NCBI GenBank assembly: GCA_037138595.1
Contig: JBAXIB010000011.1
Location: 1-64,000, forward strand
Reading direction: 5' to 3'
From: UBA4742 sp037138595
GTDB lineage: Bacteria; Actinomycetota; Acidimicrobiia; Acidimicrobiales; Acidimicrobilacustridaceae
Length of the DNA stretch: 64,000 nucleotides
In this document: positions 17,743 to 27,069 of the stretch, piece by piece
How positions within the stretch are numbered: position 1 is the stretch's first letter
Layout: each line of letters opens with the position of its first letter
The notes under the pieces: generated by a model
The model's database searches: none
What the model saw: only the letters and a program-made list of their open reading frames with translations
Told to the model about the DNA's origin: nothing
Translations under genes and position numbers: made by a program

Positions 17743-17872
17743 GCCAACGACGCTACCGCCCCATGCACCTCGAGAAGAATCACACCCCGAACCGAAGGTC
17801 GGTTGATCCGGCGGAAATTGCGGGAGAGGCGATCAACGGTGAGGCGGCCCCACAGGACACCAGAACCCATGA

Positions 17873-18340
17873 TTACGACGCGAGATCGTTGATTCGAATG
17901 GACTGCCCAGGCTGCAACACTGTGCTACCCGCACGATCAGCTAGACGATCGACGACGCCTCGCACATCGCCACTGGGATGTATCCGTCTGGCGATTGACC
18001 ACAGCGTGTCGCCGGCCTGCACGACATAGCTATCGGTTGCCGTCGCCTTCGTCACTGAAACCGGCGATGTAGGCGCACCATTTGCGCTCACCTTGCTGGC
18101 ATTCGTGACCGCAAACGAGGCCATAACTGCCACGGTTACCATGGCTAATGCCACACCCAGTCGGCGACGGCGATAGATCGCGGGATGGAGTCGACCATGG
18201 CTTGACCGATACCCCAGGGCATGGGCCCGAGCAGCCTTACGACCACCAGGGATAACCCGGAGCGGTGGTCGCGCTGGCACCTCGTCGAGGTGGTGGGTGG
18301 GGTGCGAAACATGATGGGGAACTACGACGACAGCAGTCAT
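17873..18340 (-). CDS. LysM-domain membrane protein divergent from lexA (SOS cell-division inhibitor type)
   Basis: The start at ATG 18340 has a strong ribosome-binding site (GAGGAG) 8-9 bases upstream, which favours it over longer readings. The 155-residue protein has a basic cytoplasmic N-terminus, one membrane helix (about 60-82, VALAMVTVAVMASFAV) and a C-terminal LysM domain (YVVQAGDTLWSIARRIHP...LQPGQSIRI). This is the layout of YneA of Bacillus and of the Mycobacterium LysM protein next to lexA, which are induced by DNA damage and affect division. The five SOS boxes upstream support that role; it has not been shown for this protein. Confidence 0.85.
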   Translation of the reverse strand: MTAVVVVPHHVSHPTHHLDEVPARPPLRVIPGGRKAARAHALGYRSSHGRLHPAIYRRRRLGVALAMVTVAVMASFAVTNASKVSANGAPTSPVSVTKATATDSYVVQAGDTLWSIARRIHPSGDVRGVVDRLADRAGSTVLQPGQSIRINDLAS

Positions 18341-18432
18341 GAACAACAGTCTCCTCAAGGGGTAGGACAACAACGAGGTGAGGCAAGAACTTGCAGCGAT
18401 GTCATTGCCACCAATGGGCGCTGAGCATCTGC

Positions 18433-18568
18433 TAGAACGGTCGTTCGACGAACAACCGTTCCTACTATGTGTCCAGCAAATCACGAACGTCTGTTCGATG
18501 TCAACCCCTAATCGAACAAATGTTTGCATACAGCCAAGTGGCCGACTACGGTGCAAACGTCCGTTCGA
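18433..18568. promoter_or_regulatory. Cluster of five LexA (SOS) boxes
   Basis: Five sites match the Gram-positive LexA box CGAAC-N4-GTTCG with 0-1 changes in the arms: 18434-18447 (AGAACggtcGTTCG), 18449-18462 (CGAACaaccGTTCC), 18484-18497 (CGAACgtctGTTCG, perfect), 18513-18526 (CGAACaaatGTTTG) and 18554-18567 (CAAACgtccGTTCG). They fill the divergent region between the LysM gene and lexA. The fourth overlaps a possible lexA -35 (TTGCAT, 18524-18529) and the fifth follows a possible -10 (TACGGT, 18547-18552). Confidence 0.9.
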
Positions 18569-18605
18569 TTCACGTCTTGAATGACCCGCTCAAGGAGCCA
18601 CCGAC

Positions 18606-19244
18606 ATGCCTGTCAGCCAGCCACTTACCGCTCGCCAGCAGCAAATTCTCGACTTCATCGAGAGCCAAACCAATGACCGCGGCTATCCCCCATCAGTGCG
18701 CGAAATCGGTGAAGCCGTCGGATTGGCCTCGCCGTCGACGGTGCATTCCCACCTCGCCAGCCTGCAACGCCTCGGTTACCTGCGCCGCGACCCAACCAAG
18801 CCTCGGGCCATCGAAGTGCGATACGACCCCACCTCCGGCGCTTCCGACTTCGACCGGCGACCGGTTCGCCACGTCCCGCTCGTCGGCGATGTCGCAGCCG
18901 GAACCGATGTGCTCGCTCAAGAAAACGTCGAAGAGGTGCTTCCGTTGCCCGCAGATTTCACTGGCGACGGCGACCTGTTCATGTTGCGAGTGCGCGGCGA
19001 TTCCATGATCAATGTCGGAATCCTCGACGGCGATTTCATCGTTGCCCGATCGCAGTCCACGGCGCAAAAGGGCGACATCGTCGTTGCCGGCATTCCCGGT
19101 GACGAAGCAACCGTCAAAACCTATTCCCGAGTTGGTGACCAGATCATCTTGCAGCCTGCAAACGATCGTCTCGACGACATGATTTTTGGGCTCGACGAAG
19201 TCACGGTCTTCGGCAAAGTCGTCACAGTCATGCGCAAGGTCTAA
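18606..19244 (+). CDS. lexA: LexA repressor
   Basis: The SOS master repressor (212 residues). It has an N-terminal winged helix (TARQQQILDFI...GYPPSVREIGEAVGLASPSTVHSHL) and a C-terminal S24 self-cleavage domain. The Ala-Gly cleavage pair is in GDVAAGTDV (about residues 97-98), the catalytic Ser is in RGDSM and the Lys is in ATVKTY. The ribosome-binding site AAGGAG precedes the ATG. It is autoregulated through the SOS boxes immediately upstream, and recA in this window carries the same box. Confidence 0.98.
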   Translation: MPVSQPLTARQQQILDFIESQTNDRGYPPSVREIGEAVGLASPSTVHSHLASLQRLGYLRRDPTKPRAIEVRYDPTSGASDFDRRPVRHVPLVGDVAAGTDVLAQENVEEVLPLPADFTGDGDLFMLRVRGDSMINVGILDGDFIVARSQSTAQKGDIVVAGIPGDEATVKTYSRVGDQIILQPANDRLDDMIFGLDEVTVFGKVVTVMRKV

Positions 19245-19291
19245 CCAATGCGCTTGCTCACCGATGCTTGACCAAACCGCTGAACTTGGGT

Positions 19292-20353
19292 TTAACCCCG
19301 GCGGAGCAAATCATTGAGCGCAGCAAACACCGAATCTAAGTCGGAGCGGGTCACGAACTCCCCTGCAGTGTGGGCAATTGTTGGATCGCCAGGTCCGAAG
19401 TTCGCCGCCGGAATCCCAAAGCTGGCGAAACGAGCCACGTCCGTCCAACCCAGTTTTGCTTCAACGTCGAGATTGCCTCGTTCGATAAGCGTTGCGATCA
19501 ACCCATCATTGAGCGCTGGCATCGCTCCCGCAGCTACGTCAGTGACCTCAAACGTATCGCCTTCATCCATCCACGGCCCCACGACGGATCGCACGTGAGC
19601 TTCTGCTTGGGCCGGCGAGCGATCAGGGGCGAATCGGTGATTAAGCGTCACCTCAACCTGGTCAGGAACAACATTGCCCGCGATACCGCCGACTACATGA
19701 ACCGCTTGCAACACCTCGTGATAGCGGCAGCCCTGCAACACCGGTTCCCGTTCGGGACAATCAGCCACCGCGCCGAGCAGGGAACCCAGCCGATGAATCG
19801 CATTGCGGCCCATCCAGGGTCGCGCGGTATGGGCACGCTCGCCCGCCAAGGTCACCCGCACTCGCATCGTGCCCTGGCAGCCAGCTTCAATCGTCGCTGA
19901 TGTCGGTTCACCCAAAATCGCAGCATCGCCTTGCAACAGGTCAGGTCGCGCGAGGTGTAATTCGAGTAGCCCGCTTTGGGCCGCGCCGATTTCTTCGCGG
20001 GCATAAAAGATGTACGTGACATCGATGGCCGGATCATCGATGGTGCGAGCAAGTTCCAACATGACTGCCAACCCACCCTTCATGTCGCAGGCTCCAAGTC
20101 CCGACAACCGATCACCGTCGATCACCGCCGTCGAATTTCCATTCGCAGGAACGGTGTCGGTATGGCCGGCCAGCACGAGCCGCATTGCGTGACCACGTTG
20201 GGTCCGAGCCACCAAGTTGTCGCCAACCCGAGTGAGTTCGAGCCAAGGAACTTGGCCGAGTTGGTTTTCGAGTAGCGAAACGAGGTCGGCTTCGGCACCA
20301 CTTTCCGATGGAACCGCAACCAAAGAAGCGGCCAACTCGAGCAGGTCAGTCAT
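19292..20353 (-). CDS. dapE: Succinyl-diaminopimelate desuccinylase
   Basis: An M20-family zinc amidase that releases succinate from N-succinyl-LL-diaminopimelate. It has the metal motif LVLAGHTDTVPANGN, GACDMKGGLAV, and the catalytic Glu pair in YAREEIGA. The ATG at 20353 gives 353 residues; an upstream ATG at 20377 would add eight residues. It is the last gene of the long minus-strand run, after dapD. Confidence 0.93.
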   Translation of the reverse strand: MTDLLELAASLVAVPSESGAEADLVSLLENQLGQVPWLELTRVGDNLVARTQRGHAMRLVLAGHTDTVPANGNSTAVIDGDRLSGLGACDMKGGLAVMLELARTIDDPAIDVTYIFYAREEIGAAQSGLLELHLARPDLLQGDAAILGEPTSATIEAGCQGTMRVRVTLAGERAHTARPWMGRNAIHRLGSLLGAVADCPEREPVLQGCRYHEVLQAVHVVGGIAGNVVPDQVEVTLNHRFAPDRSPAQAEAHVRSVVGPWMDEGDTFEVTDVAAGAMPALNDGLIATLIERGNLDVEAKLGWTDVARFASFGIPAANFGPGDPTIAHTAGEFVTRSDLDSVFAALNDLLRRG

Positions 20354-20410
20354 GACGCCGCATTCGGTCAACCTCATCGACCCGAGTTGGCACTACTGGT
20401 TGGTTCCCGG

Positions 20411-21235
20411 TCACTGGGCGACACCGTGATCCCGCAGTACCGAATTGAGTTGCGCTTTGTCGTGGCGTTCGCCTTCGGTCAGTCGTTTGATGACCAGCAC
20501 ACATGGCAAACCGAATTCGCCACCGGGGAAAGTACGCGGCCGAGTAGCCGACACCGCCACTGACCAAGGCGGAACATGTCCACGGCTGAGTTCGTCACCA
20601 GTTTCGGCATCAATGACGGGGATCGTGCTTGACAACACGCAACCGGCACCAAGGACACTGCCTGCTCCGACTCGCGCACCGTCGACAACGATGCAGCGAC
20701 TGAAGATCATGCAATCGTCTTCGATGATCACCGGCGCAGCTTGCGGCGGTTCAAGAACACCGCCAATCCCTACCCCACCACCGAGATGCACGTTGGCACC
20801 TATTTGAGCACAGGACCCAACGGTCGCCCAGGTGTCGACCATGCTATTGGCGCCAACCCGTGCACCGATGTTGACATAGCTCGGCATCATCACGACACCA
20901 CGATCGAGGAAGGACCCAAAGCGGGCCGACGCGCCGGGTACCACTCGCACGCCCGCTTGTTGATAATTGTGCTTCAGTGGAATCTTGTCGGCGTATTCAA
21001 ACGGCCCAAACTCGCTGGTGGCCATCTCGCTTTGGCGGAAGTAGAGCAGGATCGCCAACTTCAACCATTCATGAACCACAACCGAACCATCGGCAACGAC
21101 CTCAGCGACCCGGGCCTGGCCCCGATCGAGCAGCGTGATCGCTTCGAGAACGGCACGGTTCGCGTTGACGTCGTCCACTGCGAGGTCGACACGGTTTTCC
21201 CAAATGGATTCGATGGTGGTTTGCAGATCGCTCAT
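20411..21235 (-). CDS. dapD: 2,3,4,5-tetrahydropyridine-2,6-dicarboxylate N-succinyltransferase
   Basis: The enzyme transfers succinate from succinyl-CoA to tetrahydrodipicolinate, committing the lysine/peptidoglycan pathway to the succinylase branch. The 274 residues show an N-terminal helical domain and a left-handed beta-helix of hexapeptide repeats (MPSYVNIGARVGANSMVDTWATVG and on to GARVGAGSVLGAGCVL). The proteobacterial-length form is clear. It lies between the membrane protein gene and dapE. Confidence 0.96.
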   Translation of the reverse strand: MSDLQTTIESIWENRVDLAVDDVNANRAVLEAITLLDRGQARVAEVVADGSVVVHEWLKLAILLYFRQSEMATSEFGPFEYADKIPLKHNYQQAGVRVVPGASARFGSFLDRGVVMMPSYVNIGARVGANSMVDTWATVGSCAQIGANVHLGGGVGIGGVLEPPQAAPVIIEDDCMIFSRCIVVDGARVGAGSVLGAGCVLSSTIPVIDAETGDELSRGHVPPWSVAVSATRPRTFPGGEFGLPCVLVIKRLTEGERHDKAQLNSVLRDHGVAQ

Positions 21236-21299
21236 GGGAAGAAAGGCTAGTTCTCGGTCGGGCTAAGTCGGCGCAGGATTCACTCCCCCGACGACAACG

Positions 21300-22085
21300 T
21301 CAGGTTTGGTCAGGACTCTCGGGGCGAGCGGCGACCCCCGGTGCGGTCTCCCACCCCGGAGGGTGACGTGGCGGAGCGACATACGTTGGCGGCGGAGGCG
21401 ACGACGGGGCGACAAACGTTGGCGGCGACGGTGGCAGTGAATCCGAGGGGTACAGACCACCACTCGCAGCGCTGGCGGTCACTAGCTTTTGTCGGCGTTT
21501 CCATTGGCGGCGACGAATCGCTGTCACGATGGCCAGCGTCAATGCGATAAGCGCTGACAAACCGCCAAGGGCCATCGAACCTAAAAGTGGTCCGACCGAG
21601 GCCAGGTCGATACCCGGCCCCACGGCGATAGTTACCGCACGCGGATCATTTTCGCGAGCTGTGTTGGCCGCAACGACATACGTGCCGGCGACACCAGGGG
21701 TGAATTCGCCGATAGCCCGACCTTCGCGACTTCCCCAGGCGTAGTTCTCATCGATCACCGGGTCCGAAATTGGAACGGCGTTTCCTGTCGCGTCACTCAC
21801 CACAAGTCCGCTGACCAACGGCAACTGACTGCTATCGAGACTCGCTCCGGAGTATTCGACAAATAGCTTGTAAGTCTTGGCATCAAGATGCATCTCGGAA
21901 CTTCCCGGTACCAAGAAGCGTGGGTAGGCGTCGGCGGCATTCAACATCCCCGCGATCGTTACGGCAAACCAAATTGTGGCGACTACACACCCGACAACGG
22001 CGATAACCGCCGCTATCCAATAGCCTGCCGCCGACGGTTTCGCAGAAGCATTCGCCGGCCGAGGTTCCGCAACTGGGATCGTCAT
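21300..22085 (-). CDS. Membrane protein of unknown function in the dap operon
   Basis: The ATG at 22085 overlaps the dapC stop by four bases (ATGA), which favours this start and translational coupling. The 261-residue protein has a TM helix at about 20-42, an extracytoplasmic beta-rich domain and a second TM helix at about 180-200. Its cytoplasmic tail is Pro-rich, with repeated PPTFVAP / PPTYVAP units. No family is recognised. Although within the dap/hflX run, it shows no enzyme motif. Confidence 0.75.
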   Translation of the reverse strand: MTIPVAEPRPANASAKPSAAGYWIAAVIAVVGCVVATIWFAVTIAGMLNAADAYPRFLVPGSSEMHLDAKTYKLFVEYSGASLDSSQLPLVSGLVVSDATGNAVPISDPVIDENYAWGSREGRAIGEFTPGVAGTYVVAANTARENDPRAVTIAVGPGIDLASVGPLLGSMALGGLSALIALTLAIVTAIRRRQWKRRQKLVTASAASGGLYPSDSLPPSPPTFVAPSSPPPPTYVAPPRHPPGWETAPGVAARPESPDQT

Positions 22086-23206
22086 GCCACACCCACGCGG
22101 CGCGCCACTAACTCGAGTTGGGTGTCGGCACACACCATCGCGAGGCGCACATGGTCTCGACCTGCATCGCCGTAAAAGTCGCCCGGGCTCGCCAACACAC
22201 CAGCCTCAGTGGCCAACCGGCGGGCAAATGCCCACGCGTCTCCGTCTGGAGCGGGAACCCAAAGATAAAACGCACCACCTGGAAGCTCGACCTCGACCCC
22301 CCAGTCGCGCAAGATCGACTGCATCCGAACGAGTCGGTTGCGATAGCGATCCCGTTGCTCATCGACGTGCACATCGTCACTCCACGCCACCGCCGCCGCG
22401 GCCTGAACTGGTCCCGCGACGATAAAACCCGCGTGCTTACGGATTTCTTTGAGATAGTTGACAATGTCGCGGTCACCGGCAAAAACCCCTGCCCGCAAGC
22501 CCGCAAGATTGGATCGTTTCGATAACGAATGCACTGCGATGAGGCCGTCGGTCCCGTGTTCAAGAATCGTTCGCGGCGGGCCTTGCCAAGTGAACTCGAT
22601 GTAACACTCATCACTGAACACCGGCACACCATGAGTGCGCCCCCACTCAGCAATGACTCCCAAGTTATCAAGGCCACCGGTGGGGTTTCCCGGCGTATTG
22701 ACCCACAAGCACAATGCACGCGCAATATCGCTGGGATCGATCGCGCCTAGGTCAATCGAGTTCGCGGCATCAATCGGCACGGCAACGGCGCGACAACCCG
22801 CCAACGTTGCACCCATCGCATAGGTCGGGTAACTAATCGCCGGGTAGAGCACGGTGTCGCGCTCGGGGCTGCGAAGCCGCAACCATTGCGGGACCCCAGC
22901 GACAACTTCTTTCGTCCCGACGCACGCCGCAATCTGCGCTGGATCAATGGCAATGCCGAGACGACGATCCATCCACTCGGCGGCCGCGTCTCGGTAGGTC
23001 GCCGAACCAATTGATGGCGGATAGCCCCGTTCGGCTCCCGACGTCGATAATGCGTCAATAACCGCCTGCGGGGGCGCGTCATTGGGCGTGCCGATTGAAA
23101 GGTCGACCATCCCGCCTTCATGGGCAACAGCAATCGCTTGAAGCTCACGTAACCGGTCATAGGGATAGGGCGGGGGGGTGAAACCACCCGGTGAGCGCTC
23201 ACTCAT
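22082..23206 (-). CDS. dapC: Succinyldiaminopimelate transaminase
   Basis: A class I/II PLP aminotransferase (374 residues from the ATG at 23206) with the PLP lysine in HSLSKRSNLAGLR and the Asn/Asp cofactor contacts in WVNTPGNPTG and FSDECYIEF. It is assigned to the DapC step because it lies directly with dapF, dapD and dapE, and because the sequence resembles actinobacterial DapC. Its start overlaps the hflX stop (ATGA). Confidence 0.9.
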   Translation of the reverse strand: MSERSPGGFTPPPYPYDRLRELQAIAVAHEGGMVDLSIGTPNDAPPQAVIDALSTSGAERGYPPSIGSATYRDAAAEWMDRRLGIAIDPAQIAACVGTKEVVAGVPQWLRLRSPERDTVLYPAISYPTYAMGATLAGCRAVAVPIDAANSIDLGAIDPSDIARALCLWVNTPGNPTGGLDNLGVIAEWGRTHGVPVFSDECYIEFTWQGPPRTILEHGTDGLIAVHSLSKRSNLAGLRAGVFAGDRDIVNYLKEIRKHAGFIVAGPVQAAAAVAWSDDVHVDEQRDRYRNRLVRMQSILRDWGVEVELPGGAFYLWVPAPDGDAWAFARRLATEAGVLASPGDFYGDAGRDHVRLAMVCADTQLELVARRVGVA

Positions 23207-24657
23207 ACGGCCGTGCCTGTCGCCGGTACCACCCACGCTTGCAGTCGACTCGCCGCTGCCTCATCAAGTCGCGCCCGCAGACGCATGCCATCGCCATCAG
23301 CTTGTTCCACCAAAACTTCACCCTCTCGATGAACCGACGCCATGATGTCGCCCCGCGCAAACGGCACGTGCAATTCGAATACTTCGGTCAAGGCGCGAAT
23401 TCGGTCACCAATGGTCCGCAATAACTCGTCAACCCCGACTCCCGTCGTCGCGCTGAACGTTATCGAACCTAGATGTGATCGCGTAAGCCGATCAGCGGCA
23501 TCTGGTGCCAAATCTCGCTTGTTGAACACCAGCAACTCAGGCACTGAACCGGCACCTATTTCGTGCAAGACGTGACGAACCGCATCGATATGTTCGTCAG
23601 GCTCTGCCGTCGACGAGTCGACGAGGTGAATTAACAAATCAGCTTCGGCGACAACCTCGAGTGTTGAGGTGAATGCTTCGACCAGTTGATGCGGCAACTT
23701 GCGCACAAACCCCACCGTGTCGGTCAGCAACACCGACTCGCCGCCGGGCAATGCGAGGCGCCTGGTGGTCGCATCAAGAGTCGCAAACAACCGATCTTCG
23801 ACCAACACACCTGCATCGGTTAGGCGATTCAGTAACGTCGATTTACCCGCATTGGTATACCCAACAATCGCCGCGGTCCGAAGACTTGATCGGCGTTGAG
23901 TCTTTCGCTGGGTCGCCCGATGACGATCGATGTCTCGAAGCTCAGACTCGAGCTTGTGGATGCGGCGGACTAAGCGTCGACGATCAACTTCGAGTTGCGT
24001 TTCGCCGGGTCCCCGAGTGCCAATGCCCGCACCTTGTTGGCTCAAGCTGCCCCCCGCCCGCCGCAATCGAGGCAACCGGTATCGCAACTGAGCGAGTTCA
24101 ACCTGCGCCTTGCCTTCTTGGCTGTGGGCATTCTGAGCGAAAATGTCAAGGATGACCGCGGTTCGATCGAGTGCCGTTCGACCCAGCAGCTTTTCGAGAT
24201 TGAACTGCTGGCCCGGAGTCAGGTCATTGTCGAACACCACCGTGTCGGCATCGAACTCATCAGCGAGAGCCCGAAGTTCCTCGACTTTGCCTTTGCCGAT
24301 GTAAGTCGCCGGTTCCGGCGAGTGACGCTTTTGCATGATGCGGGCGACTTCGTCGGCACCCGCGGTGTCGACGAGCTGGGCAAGTTCGTCCAGCGAACGC
24401 TCGACATCATCTTCGTGGGCCGGCGCGATTACCACGCCAACGAGCACAATTCGTTCACGAAACGTCCGCTCGATGAGCCCGCCCGATGCGCCGCCGAAAT
24501 CACCGAAGCCGCCGCGATGACTGTCACCATCGCTTTGATCATCTTCGAAGCCATCGACACCCGACACCGAAGGCAGCGACAAGTCATCATCGAATAAACC
24601 GTCGATTGCATCGCCCGTCGAGTCTTCGTGAGGCCCTTTCTTGCGTGGTCTACCCAT
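23203..24657 (-). CDS. hflX: GTPase HflX
   Basis: A ribosome-associated GTPase that splits stalled ribosomes. The 484-residue protein has the HflX N-terminal domain with a Gly-rich linker (LSQQGAGIGTRGPGE) and a coiled-coil hinge. The G domain shows GYTNAGKSTLLNRL (G1), DTVGFVRKLP (G3) and NKRD (G4). The ATG at 24657 overlaps the dapF end by 8 bases. The hflX-dapF-miaA order is conserved in actinobacteria. Confidence 0.96.
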   Translation of the reverse strand: MGRPRKKGPHEDSTGDAIDGLFDDDLSLPSVSGVDGFEDDQSDGDSHRGGFGDFGGASGGLIERTFRERIVLVGVVIAPAHEDDVERSLDELAQLVDTAGADEVARIMQKRHSPEPATYIGKGKVEELRALADEFDADTVVFDNDLTPGQQFNLEKLLGRTALDRTAVILDIFAQNAHSQEGKAQVELAQLRYRLPRLRRAGGSLSQQGAGIGTRGPGETQLEVDRRRLVRRIHKLESELRDIDRHRATQRKTQRRSSLRTAAIVGYTNAGKSTLLNRLTDAGVLVEDRLFATLDATTRRLALPGGESVLLTDTVGFVRKLPHQLVEAFTSTLEVVAEADLLIHLVDSSTAEPDEHIDAVRHVLHEIGAGSVPELLVFNKRDLAPDAADRLTRSHLGSITFSATTGVGVDELLRTIGDRIRALTEVFELHVPFARGDIMASVHREGEVLVEQADGDGMRLRARLDEAAASRLQAWVVPATGTAV

Positions 24658-25567
24658 CTCGGACTTCAACGGTCGCAACATGAGATGCCGGCCCAATGAG
24701 TGTCACCGTGGTGCCGAGTACCACTTCGGCAACCCCGCCCGGCATCGCAACCAACACCCGCTCGCCGACGAGGCCCCACGCGTTGGCGGCATGGGCTGCG
24801 GCGCAAGCACCGGTTCCACACGCCTGGGTAACCCCTGCGCCGCGCTCCCATACCCGCAAGTCAAGCGAATCAGGACCTGTTGCCGCGATGAACTCAATGT
24901 TGATTCCGTCGGCGAAACGTTGTTCGAACCAGGGACCTTCCGCAATCAGGTCAACTTCGGACGGATCAGCTACCGCGATAACCAAATGCGGGTTGCCCAT
25001 GTCGATAGTCACCGACCTTGACGGACGCGCCGACGCAGTACGCACGACCGGGTCTTCGACGACATCGTCGACTGGGTCAGATTCGGGAGGTGGACTTTCG
25101 ACAGTCATCGCCGCTTCGGCGGCCGCGTCAAAGATCGCCAAGCGCTCGGCGACTTCATCGGGGATCAGTGGGCCTGGTTGGGCTGGACCCATGTCGACAC
25201 TTACCGTTGCAGTACGCAGATCCTCACTCGCTTCGACCTGCACCCGGCGCACGCCACCATCGGTCGCGATGCGAAGCACTGCTTCGCGAACGCCGCGGGC
25301 CATCGCCACGGCTTGGCCGAGGCAACGAATGCCGTTACCACTCATCTCGGCGCGGCTGCCATCGGCGTTGTAAAGATGCATCACCACATCGACATTTCCG
25401 CCGGAAGTTGGAGCTTCGCCGTAAATCAGCCCATCGGCGCCAATACCGATCCGGCGGTCGCAAAGGCGAATCGCCGTTTCGCCATCAATGACCAGCCCAG
25501 GACCATTCAGTTCGTCCAGAACAATGAGAAAGTCGTTGGCGAGGCCATGATGCTTGGTGAGCTGCAC
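24650..25567 (-). CDS. dapF: Diaminopimelate epimerase
   Basis: Converts LL- to meso-diaminopimelate by a two-cysteine proton exchange. Both active-site cysteines are in place: MSGNGIRCLGQ and GVTQACGTGACAAA. Its 305 residues are slightly longer than average because of an acidic insertion (about 145-165, rich in Pro, Glu, Asp and Ser) between the two lobes. It starts four bases after miaA ends. Confidence 0.97.
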   Translation of the reverse strand: MQLTKHHGLANDFLIVLDELNGPGLVIDGETAIRLCDRRIGIGADGLIYGEAPTSGGNVDVVMHLYNADGSRAEMSGNGIRCLGQAVAMARGVREAVLRIATDGGVRRVQVEASEDLRTATVSVDMGPAQPGPLIPDEVAERLAIFDAAAEAAMTVESPPPESDPVDDVVEDPVVRTASARPSRSVTIDMGNPHLVIAVADPSEVDLIAEGPWFEQRFADGINIEFIAATGPDSLDLRVWERGAGVTQACGTGACAAAHAANAWGLVGERVLVAMPGGVAEVVLGTTVTLIGPASHVATVEVRDG

Positions 25568-25571
25568 TTGG

Positions 25572-26471
25572 TCAGTATCCCAGCATTGTGGTCAGGTCGC
25601 CCAACGCATCGGAATCGGCATCTATCCAGGTAATCCTCGGATCGCGCCGAAACCAGCGTTCTTGGCGGCGAGCAAAGCGCCTAGTCCGCATCGCGATTTC
25701 GTCACTGGCGTCAGCCAACGAGATCAATCCGGCCAAGTGGCTCAGCAATTCGCGATATCCGAGCGCTTGGCGAGCAGTCCGTGACATGCCTTCGGGCTGA
25801 TCGACAAGGCCGCGCACTTCATCGAGGAAACCGGCGTCGAGTTGCGCAGCGAGGCGATCAGCGATGCGCTGATCAAGCATGGAGCGGTCGAGCCGCAACC
25901 CAACAATCGGGAAGTCCAACGCGTCATAGGTTTTGAGGCCAGGCCCAAACGACGAAAAAGGCCGACCGCTGCCTACGGTCACCTCGAGTGCACGAAGGAT
26001 TCGCCGCCTATTCTCAGCCTCCATTCGGTCTGCCGCGACCGGGTCACTGGCAACGAGCTGGCGATACAACACATTGGTGTCTGGTTCGGCGTCAAGTTCG
26101 GCTCGAATGTTCGGGTACCGAGCAGGGATCTCTAATTGATCGATCGCCGCCCGTAAGTACAACCCGGTGCCGCCAACCATGACGGCTTGGTGGCCACGAG
26201 ACGCAATCTCGCTCAGTGCAGTCGCGACATCGACTTGAAACCTCGACACGGTGTAATCGTCATAGGCCTCAACGAGGTCGATGAGATGGTGGGGAATCTC
26301 AGCCTGGTCTCGCAGACTTGGCTTCGCCGTTCCAATGTCCATGCCGCGATAGACCTGCATCGAATCCACCGACACCAGTTCGAGTTGAGGATTCGCACGA
26401 GCCAGATTCATCGCCAATGACGATTTCCCGGATGCCGTTGGCCCGATGATCGACATGGCAATGACGCTCAT
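25572..26471 (-). CDS. miaA: tRNA dimethylallyltransferase
   Basis: Adds the dimethylallyl group to A37 of tRNAs reading UNN codons. It has the P-loop GPTASGKSSLAMNLA at the N-terminus, VDSMQVYRGMDIGTAK, and the VGGTGLYLRA loop. Length (299) is standard. The start overlaps the preceding gene by four bases. MiaB, the next enzyme on the same base, is encoded two genes upstream. Confidence 0.97.
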   Translation of the reverse strand: MSVIAMSIIGPTASGKSSLAMNLARANPQLELVSVDSMQVYRGMDIGTAKPSLRDQAEIPHHLIDLVEAYDDYTVSRFQVDVATALSEIASRGHQAVMVGGTGLYLRAAIDQLEIPARYPNIRAELDAEPDTNVLYRQLVASDPVAADRMEAENRRRILRALEVTVGSGRPFSSFGPGLKTYDALDFPIVGLRLDRSMLDQRIADRLAAQLDAGFLDEVRGLVDQPEGMSRTARQALGYRELLSHLAGLISLADASDEIAMRTRRFARRQERWFRRDPRITWIDADSDALGDLTTMLGY

Positions 26472-27016
26472 CGCAACATCTGATCCACCATCAGGTGCCA
26501 GTCAAGGCGAACAACATCGGCGTGCACCAGACCATAGGCATCAACAAATGGGCCAAGCGCCTCGGGTCCGACCGTTCCCGCCAAGTCAGCGGCCATAGTC
26601 GCCAGGTCGCGATAGCGGTCGCCGGAACCACCGCGAGTCCAGGAAGTCCAGCCGCTGACGTGGGCCTGGTCGATCCAAACGGTGCCTAATCGGGCATCAC
26701 CATGAATCACGACCTGATCGGCCGGGTCAAGTTTGGCTGGTTGACTCGAGATCGCAAGGTCCAACAACCGATCGGGCTCGTAGCGACGATACGCGGGATC
26801 AAATTGATCAACAGTGACCACGCCTCGACCGACACGCGCCGAGGCTTCGGCCAACAACGAATCTGGCGAACTGTCAAACGGGCAACTGTTGCCGGGGCGA
26901 GCATGGAGGTCGCGCAAACCGAGGGCGACCGCTACGAGCATGTCGGTGATGTCAAGGCCCGATCGCAGCAGGTCAGTCGCAGATGATCCAGCCAATTCGT
27001 GCTCGGGGCCGACCAC
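26468..27016 (-). CDS. Degenerate aminoglycoside-phosphotransferase-like protein
   Basis: The C-terminal half resembles the catalytic lobe of APH-type kinases. VIHGDARLGTVWID aligns with the HGDxxxxN loop, but Thr replaces the Asn. GWTSWTRGGSGDRYRDLATM aligns with the metal-binding DxGR region, but the metal Asp is missing. The annotated start is GTG 27016. The same frame stays open and protein-like (LIGSADAAARRSW) back to the miaB stop with no ATG, GTG or TTG, so a rare start near 27071 (CTG or ATT) is possible. It sits between miaB and miaA and probably belongs to that operon. Kinase activity is doubtful. Confidence 0.65.
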   Translation of the reverse strand: MVGPEHELAGSSATDLLRSGLDITDMLVAVALGLRDLHARPGNSCPFDSSPDSLLAEASARVGRGVVTVDQFDPAYRRYEPDRLLDLAISSQPAKLDPADQVVIHGDARLGTVWIDQAHVSGWTSWTRGGSGDRYRDLATMAADLAGTVGPEALGPFVDAYGLVHADVVRLDWHLMVDQMLR

Positions 27017-27069
27017 TATGCCCGCGGTTTCGAACCAACTTCGCCGTGCCGCCGCGTCGGCTGAGCCAA

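Noticed and set aside
16122..17870. 582-codon open frame on the minus strand
   Set aside because: It runs antisense through the RibD-like gene and across nrdR in another frame. Its composition (many Arg, Ser, His) is typical of a shadow frame, and the two genes it covers are certain.
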